Assembly: GCA_029243025.1 (NCBI GenBank)
Contig: JAQWSU010000055.1
Span: forward strand, 62,001-126,000
Direction of reading: 5' to 3'
Origin: Pirellulaceae bacterium
GTDB taxonomy: Bacteria > Planctomycetota > Planctomycetia > Pirellulales > Pirellulaceae
DNA: 64,000 nt
Numbering within the stretch: the first letter of the stretch is position 1; the number at the start of each line of letters is the position of its first letter. A model generated the notes under the pieces. It had not been told where the DNA came from. It worked only from the letters and a program-made list of their open reading frames with translations, and ran no database searches. Shown here piece by piece: positions 52,647 through 59,663 of this stretch. The position numbers and the translations under genes were made by a program.

Positions 52647-52841
52647 ATGAGCGAGTTAGTCACCGTTTTTTCGACAACTGACCCAAATCAAGCTGAAATC
52701 GTCAGGAACACTTTGGCGGCCGAGGGGATTGAGGCGTTTATCGAAGGCGAAAACCAAGCAGGCTTTTCCGGTGTGTTTGAAATTGATGTGGTTGTCCGAC
52801 AGGAACAGGAAGCGGCCGCTCGAACCGTACTCAAGGAGTAG
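52647..52841 (+). CDS. DUF2007 putative signal-transducing protein (64 aa)
   Basis: A small cytoplasmic protein of the DUF2007 type. It begins SELVTVFSTTDPNQAEIVRN, with LAAEGIEAFIEGENQAG and VVVRQEQEAAARTVLKE; the helix-strand-helix-strand arrangement and the GEN motif are typical. Function unknown. The ATG at 52647 follows AAAAGGAA; an in-frame ATG at 52614 has no ribosome binding site. It is probably the last gene of the run from 48272. Confidence 0.85.
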   Translation: MSELVTVFSTTDPNQAEIVRNTLAAEGIEAFIEGENQAGFSGVFEIDVVVRQEQEAAARTVLKE

Positions 52842-53032
52842 AGCTCCTGTCACCGCCTCTGCATGCCAAGAGCGGTCGCCAAGCGATCTGACTCAGCGGG
52901 ATATGTCGAGCGGGAAATAGACTCGCACCGCGACTGATCGTCACATCAATTAAAGCCTGCCTTCGATCAGGTTGTCCGCAGGGTCGCGGTTTTTCCAGGT
53001 GGAGTCAGAGGCAGGGTTGGAGAGCCTTATTC

Positions 53033-53524
53033 CTACGATGCCATGGATTGATACTGGTATTCAGCAGCAGGCCGTTTTTGCGGTGCACATCGTCGAGTGA
53101 TTAATGTCTCGAATTTTCCCTCTTGGACAATCTCACCGTTTTGGTTGACCAGCGATCGCTTCCAGACAATTCGACCCCGTTTTCGCCCTTGTGGTGCGGC
53201 CTCCAAGATTTCTGTCACGACGTGAACCCGATCACCAAAGTAAACCGGCTTCAAGAATTTCCAATCGGATACGCTCAGAAAGGCAACCGTATCGACAAGA
53301 GGACTGGAGCTACCAAGGCCGGCTGCAAAAGACAGTCCAAGTAGCCCATGGGCAATCGGGCGGCGGAACATTGATTCCTTGGCAAAGTCGTCATTCATAT
53401 GGAGCGGATTGAAGTCACCCGTCAAGTGAGCAAACTTGGTGACGTCGGTTTTGGTGACCGTGCGAGTTGGACTGATCCAACGGTCTCCGCTTCGCACATC
53501 TTCGAAGTGAAGTACTTCTGACAT
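53033..53524 (-). CDS. MaoC-like (R)-specific enoyl-CoA hydratase (163 aa)
   Basis: A hot-dog fold dehydratase of the MaoC/PhaJ type, which hydrates or dehydrates enoyl-CoA. The catalytic region is FAHLTGDFNPLHMNDDFAK with Asp and His, then IAHGLLGLSFAAGLGSSSP. DRVHVVTEILEAAPQGRKRGRI is the usual long strand. Length matches. The ATG at 53524 sits behind TTAGGAGGC; the frame upstream to 53671 has no family features. Role could be fatty acid or PHA metabolism; no relatives are adjacent. Confidence 0.92.
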   Translation of the reverse strand: MSEVLHFEDVRSGDRWISPTRTVTKTDVTKFAHLTGDFNPLHMNDDFAKESMFRRPIAHGLLGLSFAAGLGSSSPLVDTVAFLSVSDWKFLKPVYFGDRVHVVTEILEAAPQGRKRGRIVWKRSLVNQNGEIVQEGKFETLITRRCAPQKRPAAEYQYQSMAS

Positions 53525-53765
53525 CGCTTGCTCGCCTCCTAAGCTGGTGCCTTCTTGCCCCGGCCGGTTTGGTTGACTCTCAATGGCAGGCTGTCCATGG
53601 CCGCGTGGTTGACAGGATAAGCATCCGAGAGAGAAAAGCCAACCCATACCCGTCCATTGCGGAAAGTCCAACCTTCATTGTTGTCGGCAACGTTTTCCCC
53701 GTCCAGCTTTTCTTACTATTCCGCAAAGTTGCCCCATAGGCTCTATTCGAATTCGGTGATCGGTG

Positions 53766-54062
53766 TCAAGGGAAGTTCGTCGGTTCGCCCGCTTCGAGGA
53801 AACCGCTCTTTTCTGCCTCGAATCTTTCGTGAAATCCACGCCCGTCGCGGGGCAGCCTAATGACGTAAGTCAAAAACCAGCCTGCGAATAGACCGAGTGC
53901 AATGGCGAGAAGCGAGGCGAGTAGACCGAACAATGTGCCCAGGGGAGAGATCCAGGCCAGGGCTAGCAAACCATTCGACAACGCGACGATTGTCAGCAGA
54001 ATTCGCCGTCGGCTCGATCGGCTTTCTGCTGGATTCGGTTTGAAATCTGGCCGGCGAAGCAT
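53766..54062 (-). CDS. Small two-helix membrane protein (98 aa)
   Basis: Not recognised. Basic N-terminus (about 20 residues, SRSSRRR), then two membrane helices (ILLTIVALSNGLLALAWI, LLASLLAIALGLFAGWFLTY), and a charged tail with ERFEAEKSGFLE. The ATG at 54062 is preceded by GGAGGAAAC about 12 bases upstream. It lies downstream of the isomerase gene (48 bases) in the same direction. Confidence 0.7.
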   Translation of the reverse strand: MLRRPDFKPNPAESRSSRRRILLTIVALSNGLLALAWISPLGTLFGLLASLLAIALGLFAGWFLTYVIRLPRDGRGFHERFEAEKSGFLEAGEPTNFP

Positions 54063-54110
54063 GATGGAAAAAGTTTCCTCCGAAAAAATCTTTTTGAAAT
54101 TGGCAGCTCT

Positions 54111-55067
54111 TCAAGCTGAAAGGCTCTCGTTGACCACCTTTTTCATTTTTTCCAAACCGGTTCGAACTACCTGGTGGGGATCTTGTTTCCAATAGTCACG
54201 ATTGAACAATTCGAGGGATAGCACACCTTGGAAGCCGTTATCTCGCAAGTTCCTGAGAATCTGTCCGATCGGGGCAACGCCATCGCCCGGATAGACACGA
54301 TCGGCGTCAGAAATTTTCTCGCGGACGATGTTTGGGTAGTCATTCATGTGCATGACATGAATCGGGGTTCCGGAAACAAGACGCAGCCCGTTGAAGGGGG
54401 AGCCACCTTTGTAGATGTGATAGACGTCTGGTAGAAGGCAAGCGTTAGGATGGCCACATTCCACAGAAACATACATCAGTTCTCCAAGTCGACTAAGTGA
54501 CTTGGAGAAGCCCCAAAGCTCGAGTTGAGGTGTGACGCCCGTCTGTTGACCGAGTTCCAGCAAATCGTAATAACGTTCGGCCACCTTCGCCAAATTAAGG
54601 TCGGGCTGATCGGTCGCACCGACGGGAGGCGCCGCGATTCGCGTGCCTCCTAGCTCAGCCACAAGTTGCATGTCGCGTTTCATGTCCTCGAAGCCACGAG
54701 TACGCTTGACTTCATCATCGACAATCCAGTTTGCGAATCCAATGGCGCTGTCGACTGACAGGCCGTTATCGTTGAGTTGTTTTCGCAGTTCCCTCGTCTT
54801 CCCGCCGTTTTCGACATGTTGATGAATCTCTCGCATCCAAGGTTCGATACCCTGGTAACCGGCTTGGCCGATCAGGTCGATCTCTTGGGGAAGGGACAGC
54901 TTCTGACCTCGAATTGTGCTGGTGTTCAGGCAGTATCGCCAATCAGCGACCGGTTCCGGTTCGGCTGCTTGGGTGGTGTTGGGAGCTTGAATGATCGTGC
55001 CGGCCGCCAGGGCGGCAGTCATTTGCTGAAGAACTTGACGTCGGCATGGCTGAGCGAATTGCGGCAT
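54111..55067 (-). CDS. Tat-exported sugar phosphate isomerase/epimerase-like TIM barrel (318 aa)
   Basis: Xylose isomerase-like TIM barrel, hydroxypyruvate-isomerase-like. A twin-arginine-type signal is at the start (CRRQVLQQMTAALAAGTI, with CRRQVL). GYQGIEPWMREIHQHVENGG, GVTPQLELWGFSKSLSRLGE, ACLLPDVYHIYKGGSPFNGL, PIHVMHMNDYP, PIGQILRNLRDNGFQGVLSL and LELFNRDYW place the metal ligands Glu, Asp, His and Glu. Substrate unknown; distinct from the relative at 46375. The ATG at 55067 is used. The small membrane gene at 54062 follows. Confidence 0.9.
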   Translation of the reverse strand: MPQFAQPCRRQVLQQMTAALAAGTIIQAPNTTQAAEPEPVADWRYCLNTSTIRGQKLSLPQEIDLIGQAGYQGIEPWMREIHQHVENGGKTRELRKQLNDNGLSVDSAIGFANWIVDDEVKRTRGFEDMKRDMQLVAELGGTRIAAPPVGATDQPDLNLAKVAERYYDLLELGQQTGVTPQLELWGFSKSLSRLGELMYVSVECGHPNACLLPDVYHIYKGGSPFNGLRLVSGTPIHVMHMNDYPNIVREKISDADRVYPGDGVAPIGQILRNLRDNGFQGVLSLELFNRDYWKQDPHQVVRTGLEKMKKVVNESLSA

Positions 55068-55193
55068 AGTAGTCGATTCGATTTGATTGAGGGATCTCCA
55101 CTTCTAGGCCGTAATTTTATACGCTGGGGAGTTAGCATGTGAGGCGAATTTCTGAGATTGGCAGATTAAGCCCGCTGGGCGAAGGACCGAAGT

Positions 55194-56006
55194 ATGGACA
55201 AAGCGATCATCGCTCTGGTGGCATTGACCGCCATGGAAATCGTGTTAGGGATCGACAACATTGTGTTCATTTCGATCCTTACCGGGCGATTGCCCAAGGC
55301 GCAACGTACCTTGGCGTTTCGCCTCGGTCTTGGCCTTGCCCTGATCATGCGAATCTTGTTGTTAGCTACCTTGACCTGGATCATGAAGTTGAGCCAACCC
55401 GTCTTCACTCTCGAGGCGTTAGGCATTCATGGTGACTGGTTTTACCGAGCGGATCCCTCGGATCCAGTGGCGATGGCCCATTGGAAGGAGGTTTGGCATC
55501 ACATCAATGAAGTCTCTTGGAGAGATTTGATCTTACTGGGCGGCGGCCTGTTTCTCGTGGGTAAAAGTGTGTACGAGATCAATCATTTGGTGGACGACAG
55601 TCATGGACCTAAAAAACAAGCCTCGCACGCTAAACTGGGAAACGTTCTGTTGCAGGTGGCAATTCTTGATATCGTTTTCTCGCTCGACTCGGTAATTACT
55701 GCCGTTGGAATGGTGGACGAAGATCAGCTGTGGGTAATGGTTACCGCCGTGGTATTGGCGATCGGAATTATGGTGCTGTTTGCCAGTAAGGTGGGTGAAT
55801 TCGTCAACAATCACCCCTCTTTGAAAATGTTAGCGTTGAGCTTCTTGATATTGATCGGCGTGATGTTGATCGCGGAAGGCGCCGGCACGCATATCAATAA
55901 AGGCTACATCTACTTTTCCATGTCGTTTGCTTTGATTGTGGAAGTATTGAATATGCGGGCACGAACCGCGCGGAAGAAAAGAGAGGCCGCTGCTGCAACG
56001 CATTAA
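55194..56006 (+). CDS. TerC family integral membrane protein (270 aa)
   Basis: A polytopic membrane protein of the TerC/Alx family, which exports manganese or supports metalation of exported enzymes. Conserved acidic motifs in helices: MEIVLGIDNIVFISI (with GIDN) and LDIVFSLDSVITAVGMV. Other helices: IILLLATLTWIMKLSQ-type, ILLGGGLFLVGKSVYEI, VMVTAVVLAIGIMVLFASK and ALSFLILIGVMLIAEG. The ATG at 55194 follows GAAGGA. Some TerC genes are controlled by the yybP-ykoY manganese riboswitch; the leader here only resembles it weakly. Confidence 0.93.
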   Translation: MDKAIIALVALTAMEIVLGIDNIVFISILTGRLPKAQRTLAFRLGLGLALIMRILLLATLTWIMKLSQPVFTLEALGIHGDWFYRADPSDPVAMAHWKEVWHHINEVSWRDLILLGGGLFLVGKSVYEINHLVDDSHGPKKQASHAKLGNVLLQVAILDIVFSLDSVITAVGMVDEDQLWVMVTAVVLAIGIMVLFASKVGEFVNNHPSLKMLALSFLILIGVMLIAEGAGTHINKGYIYFSMSFALIVEVLNMRARTARKKREAAAATH

Positions 56007-56078
56007 CCGCAAAGAGCCGGCTAACAACGGGATTGAGTGCAGTGGGCGGTCAGCTTCTGAGCCTTGACGTTTCGACGA

Positions 56079-56672
56079 TTAACGCTTTTTAAGCTCGATA
56101 AGACGTCGGTAGGCAAGTTTTTTCACGGATCCGCGACTGTGACGAAAGGCGGTGCGAAAAAAAATCCGCGCGACTCCCTTTTGACCGCGGGAGAGGTTTT
56201 CGTCACCCTGGTGGATGAGTCGCAACGCTTCCTCGGAAGCTGGGTCCGTTTGTTCGCTGATGGTTGGGGCCGGGTTTCTTCTTTTTCGCTGCTTTTCCTC
56301 GGAAATGATCTGACGCTGCATCCGATCGATGCGTCGCTGCTGCTCGCCGATTGGTGCCATTTGGGGCCGGCTGGATGCCTGAGCCAAAATTGCCGTGTCG
56401 AGCTCCTGATGGTCGATGAGAGTGGTCGAAACGGAGAGCGAATGGGCGGCTATTTGGCGACTCCGGAAGCTGCGGGATGTAAAAGGGTCTGCCTGTCCGG
56501 AGCGGGCCGCTCTCACAGACGAGAAGGCCCCGGAAAGGGCTGTGCCCCGATTTGGACTGACGCCTGCCGCTCGAATGCGAATAGTCCGGTAGCTCGGTAA
56601 CTGGACCAGCTGAGCCACCACGCCGTTGGGGGCGATGATTGCCAGGATCAGAACCAAAAAAGTGCGTTTCAT
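56079..56672 (-). CDS. Exported protein of unknown function (197 aa)
   Basis: Signal peptide (MKRTFLVLILAIIAPNGVVAQ), a Ser/Arg-rich middle, a charged coiled-coil-like segment (IGEQQRRIDRMQRQIISEEK), and a C-terminal helical pair EEALRLIHQGDENLSRGQKG and VARIFFRTAFRHSRGSVKK. The last part resembles one TPR-like repeat with a basic end, as in small planctomycete exported proteins. Function unknown. The ATG at 56672 has GGGAAA upstream. It converges with terC and is divergent from the FIST gene. Confidence 0.75.
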   Translation of the reverse strand: MKRTFLVLILAIIAPNGVVAQLVQLPSYRTIRIRAAGVSPNRGTALSGAFSSVRAARSGQADPFTSRSFRSRQIAAHSLSVSTTLIDHQELDTAILAQASSRPQMAPIGEQQRRIDRMQRQIISEEKQRKRRNPAPTISEQTDPASEEALRLIHQGDENLSRGQKGVARIFFRTAFRHSRGSVKKLAYRRLIELKKR

Positions 56673-56999
56673 CTTTTTCCCAAATCCGTGGAGAAAAAAC
56701 GGGAGCTGCCATTCTCGTTACTTGGGCTGCCTGCTCGATTAATTTGCGATTTTTCTGGCGATAGACACCTGTCGGCCATTTTCCTAATTTATGTTCTTCG
56801 GCACGGACGGCCCACCCCATCTGTTCTGCCGGTATTGCCAGCCCGGGAGCCGGCAAGCTTTTTTCCAGCATTCAGTGACTCTTCCTTGTCGGGTATTGCT
56901 GGATGCGTCATCATCAAGCCAGATCGTTGTGGCAAAATCTATTGTGAATTACTTTTTTCTTCTCGAGGCCGACGCAAATGGGACAGGGCAACTCAAATC
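56673..56999. other. 327-bp divergent region with a terminator-like hairpin
   Basis: Upstream of both the exported protein gene (56672) and the FIST gene (57000). An in-frame extension of the FIST gene is open back to 56688 but shows no conserved pattern. The only structure I see is the hairpin at 56827-56864. Confidence 0.5.
56827..56864 (+). terminator. Terminator-like hairpin with six Ts inside a leader region
   Basis: tgccgg (56827-56832) and ccggca (56850-56855) form a short stem with a G/C-rich 17-base loop, followed after three bases by TTTTTT. It lies 135 bases before the FIST start, so it may be an attenuator or end a small RNA. Confidence 0.4.
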
Positions 57000-58178
57000 A
57001 TGACGGATGATTCTACAACGGATTTTGCCGTGGGCCTTTCGACCCTCGCGGGACTTGGCGAGGCGGTTGACGAGGTTTGCGCGAAGATTCAGGAAAAAAA
57101 AACGACGCCTCCCGATCTGACGGTCGTCTTCGTGACGCATCATCATGCAGGAGCTTGGGATCAGTTGGCCAAATGGATTCAGGATCGGTTGAGTAGTCAA
57201 TGTTTGCTCGGCTGCTCGGGTGAGTCAATCGTTGGTACCGGTCTTGAAGTGGAGGATTCCCCAGGGCTCGTCGTTTGGTGTGCTTGGCTTCCTAACGCAC
57301 ACCTGACCCCGTTTCGGATTCGATTTGAAAACACTTCCGAAGGTGGTGCGATCGTTGGCTGGCCTGATGCGTTGGCGAGTGACTGGCCGGATCAAGCGGT
57401 TGTGTTGATGTTGGCCGAACCATTTTCGTTTCCTGCGGACTATTTACTTGAGCGAATCAATGAGGATCGCGCTGGCGTGGCGGTGCTCGGCGGGATCGCA
57501 AGTGGTGCGGCCTCACCAGGTGGGAATCGTTTGTTTTTTGGTGGTGAGTATGTGTCCGATGGTGCGGTTGGCGTCGTTTTTGACAAATCAGTCTCCGTTG
57601 CCAGTGTGGTGTCCCAAGGATGTCGACCGATCGGCGATCCAATGGTGATTACCAAAGCGGAAAGAAATGTGATTCATGAACTTGGTGGGAGTTCTGCGTT
57701 GGATCAGCTCCAGGGGCTTTTCAATCGTCTGCCGACCCATGAACAACTGCTGCTGCAAAACGGCCTTCATATTGGTCGAGTGGTTACGGAGTATCAGGAT
57801 CGATTTGAACCCGGCGATTTCCTGATTCGAAATGTTTTGGCCCTCGATCGAGAAACGGGTTCTATGACGGTTGCCGATTTTGTGCGAGCTGGTCAGACCA
57901 TCCAATTTCACGTTCGCGACGAGTTAACTGCTCATCAGGATCTGGAAATTTTGCTGAAACGGAAATACAAATCGTTTCCTCCACAGGCGGCGCTATTGTT
58001 TACCTGTAATGGTCGGGGCAGTCGGATGTTTTCTGATCCGAACCATGATGCACAAACGATTGCCAACGAATTGGGGGGAATTCCGTTAGCCGGCTTTTTC
58101 GCTCAAGGGGAAATGGGTCCGGTGGCCGGTAAAACGTACCTCCATGGGTTTACTGCCAGTCTGGCTTTGTTTCGATGA
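57000..58178 (+). CDS. FIST domain protein (392 aa)
   Basis: A FIST_N plus FIST_C protein, a ligand-sensing family linked to small-molecule signalling and amino acid sensing. FIST_N covers about residues 10-210 (LTVVFVTHHHAGAWDQLAKW, LLGCSGESIVGTG, GVAVLGGIASGAASPGGNRL) and FIST_C about 225-375 (FLIRNVLALDRETGSMTVAD, AALLFTCNGRGSRMFSDPNH, PLAGFFAQGEMGPVAGKTYL). No kinase or GGDEF domain is fused, so the partner must be elsewhere. The ATG at 57000 begins just before the first domain. The AsmA-like gene follows after 10 bases. Confidence 0.93.
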   Translation: MTDDSTTDFAVGLSTLAGLGEAVDEVCAKIQEKKTTPPDLTVVFVTHHHAGAWDQLAKWIQDRLSSQCLLGCSGESIVGTGLEVEDSPGLVVWCAWLPNAHLTPFRIRFENTSEGGAIVGWPDALASDWPDQAVVLMLAEPFSFPADYLLERINEDRAGVAVLGGIASGAASPGGNRLFFGGEYVSDGAVGVVFDKSVSVASVVSQGCRPIGDPMVITKAERNVIHELGGSSALDQLQGLFNRLPTHEQLLLQNGLHIGRVVTEYQDRFEPGDFLIRNVLALDRETGSMTVADFVRAGQTIQFHVRDELTAHQDLEILLKRKYKSFPPQAALLFTCNGRGSRMFSDPNHDAQTIANELGGIPLAGFFAQGEMGPVAGKTYLHGFTASLALFR

Positions 58179-58188
58179 AGGATTGGTT

Positions 58189-59619
58189 ATGAATGTTGCA
58201 AAGGAGAAACCAAGCGAAGAATCTCCGGACCGACGTGGGAAATCTCGACGCGGATTACGCATCCTAGCTATTGCTGCAATTATCCTCGTGGTGTTCGTGG
58301 TCGGGATGCCTTCAATCGTGGGGAACACGCATGTTCTCAACGCGTTGCTGAAGAGCGGGTTATCGGAAAACGAAATCGAAGGACGTATTGGATCTGCTCG
58401 CTTCGGCTGGTTTACTTCGGCGAGGTTGCGTGATATTCGGTTCACTGATCAGCAGCAGCGTTGGACGATCACCGCGAATGAGGCCTCGACAGAACTTTCA
58501 TTGTGGCAGCTCATTTGGTCCGGAGGCCAACTTGGGGAGTTTCGTATTCAAGGGCCCACGGTGTTGATCGACGCCAGTCGACCGTGGCCGGCGCTGGGGT
58601 CGGATGAAGCGACTGATGATGGGGCAGCCAGCGGATTCGGAGCCGATGGAAGGCTTCGAATTCGTATTGAGAATGGCAATGTGTTGGTACGGACCTCTGC
58701 TGATTCAACACCTGCTGAGTTTCTCAGAAATCTGAATATTACCGTTGACTATCAGCAGCAGCAGCAGGATCGGCTGCTGGTGGTGGAGCCTGGTCGACCG
58801 ATTGAAGAAGCCAATTTGACGAAAGAAATGTGTGATTTGGGCATCAAGTATGTGGTACCCATCCTAGCCGACGTTACCTGGGTGCGAGGTTCGATGTCGC
58901 TGCAATTAGAGGAGTGTCGGATTCCTCTGCACCGACCCCAAGAAGCGTTTGTCAAAGGGCATTTAGAGATTCGTGCTGTGGAGTCCGGGCTACAAGAATC
59001 TTTGGCGGGACAAATTACTCAAATCGTATCGCAGCTTGGAGTCGAGGAGATTCCGGATGCGGTGAGACTGGCTCAGGATTCGATCGTGAAGTTTCAGGTG
59101 GCAGATGGACGAGTGACGCATCAGGATCTCGCCTTTGGTTTGCCGGGATTATCCCCACACCTCGTGGTCACAACAGCTGGGTCGGTCGGCATGGATTCCA
59201 CCTTGGACTTGATCGCCACGCTTCCACCCGTCGGGGAATGGATGGGAGAAGGACTTCTGGGGCAGGTGATGCGTACGAATCGTTTGACGCTTCCTGTTAC
59301 GGGCACGCTTGAGAAACCGAAAGTGTCTTTGGCGGGCCACCAACAAATCGTTGGCTCACTTTTGGAACAGGTGGCACCCGGGCTGGCAGGTGAACAGTCG
59401 GTCTCACCGGAAACCGTTGACGAAACATTAAATCAGGTGGGTGAGGCGGTCGGTGACCTGCTCGGTGTGCTACGCGAACGACGTGAACAGCGACGTGAGA
59501 GTCGAGCGGCAGAAGCAGCAGGGGATCAGCAAACTGGAAGCGATTTGGAGCCTGCGGAATCCGAGCTGTTGCCAGGGATTCTGGATCGCATCCGGGAGCG
59601 TCGACGTCCGCAACGGTAA
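58189..59619 (+). CDS. AsmA-like membrane-anchored protein (476 aa)
   Basis: An N-terminal membrane helix (about residues 23-45, RILAIAAIILVVFVVGMPSI) is followed by a large beta-rich periplasmic domain resembling AsmA/DUF748-type proteins: LKSGLSENEIEGRIGSARFG, WFTSARLRDIRFTD, LGEFRIQGPTVLIDASRP and, near 330, PHLVVTTAGSVGMDSTLDLI. These proteins are thought to bridge membranes and move lipids. A run of five Gln codons (CAG-rich, 58753-58767) sits in the middle. The C-terminus is Glu/Gln/Arg-rich and likely disordered. ATG at 58189 has GAAGGA in front. Cotranscribed with the FIST gene. Confidence 0.8.
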   Translation: MNVAKEKPSEESPDRRGKSRRGLRILAIAAIILVVFVVGMPSIVGNTHVLNALLKSGLSENEIEGRIGSARFGWFTSARLRDIRFTDQQQRWTITANEASTELSLWQLIWSGGQLGEFRIQGPTVLIDASRPWPALGSDEATDDGAASGFGADGRLRIRIENGNVLVRTSADSTPAEFLRNLNITVDYQQQQQDRLLVVEPGRPIEEANLTKEMCDLGIKYVVPILADVTWVRGSMSLQLEECRIPLHRPQEAFVKGHLEIRAVESGLQESLAGQITQIVSQLGVEEIPDAVRLAQDSIVKFQVADGRVTHQDLAFGLPGLSPHLVVTTAGSVGMDSTLDLIATLPPVGEWMGEGLLGQVMRTNRLTLPVTGTLEKPKVSLAGHQQIVGSLLEQVAPGLAGEQSVSPETVDETLNQVGEAVGDLLGVLRERREQRRESRAAEAAGDQQTGSDLEPAESELLPGILDRIRERRRPQR

Positions 59620-59663
59620 ACGGCTCGATCACCGCTTAAAGGCATCTCGTTCTTCTGACCGGT

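Noticed and set aside
56688-56999. In-frame N-terminal extension of the FIST protein
   Set aside because: FIST_N begins after 57000; the extension crosses a terminator-like hairpin and has no conserved residues.
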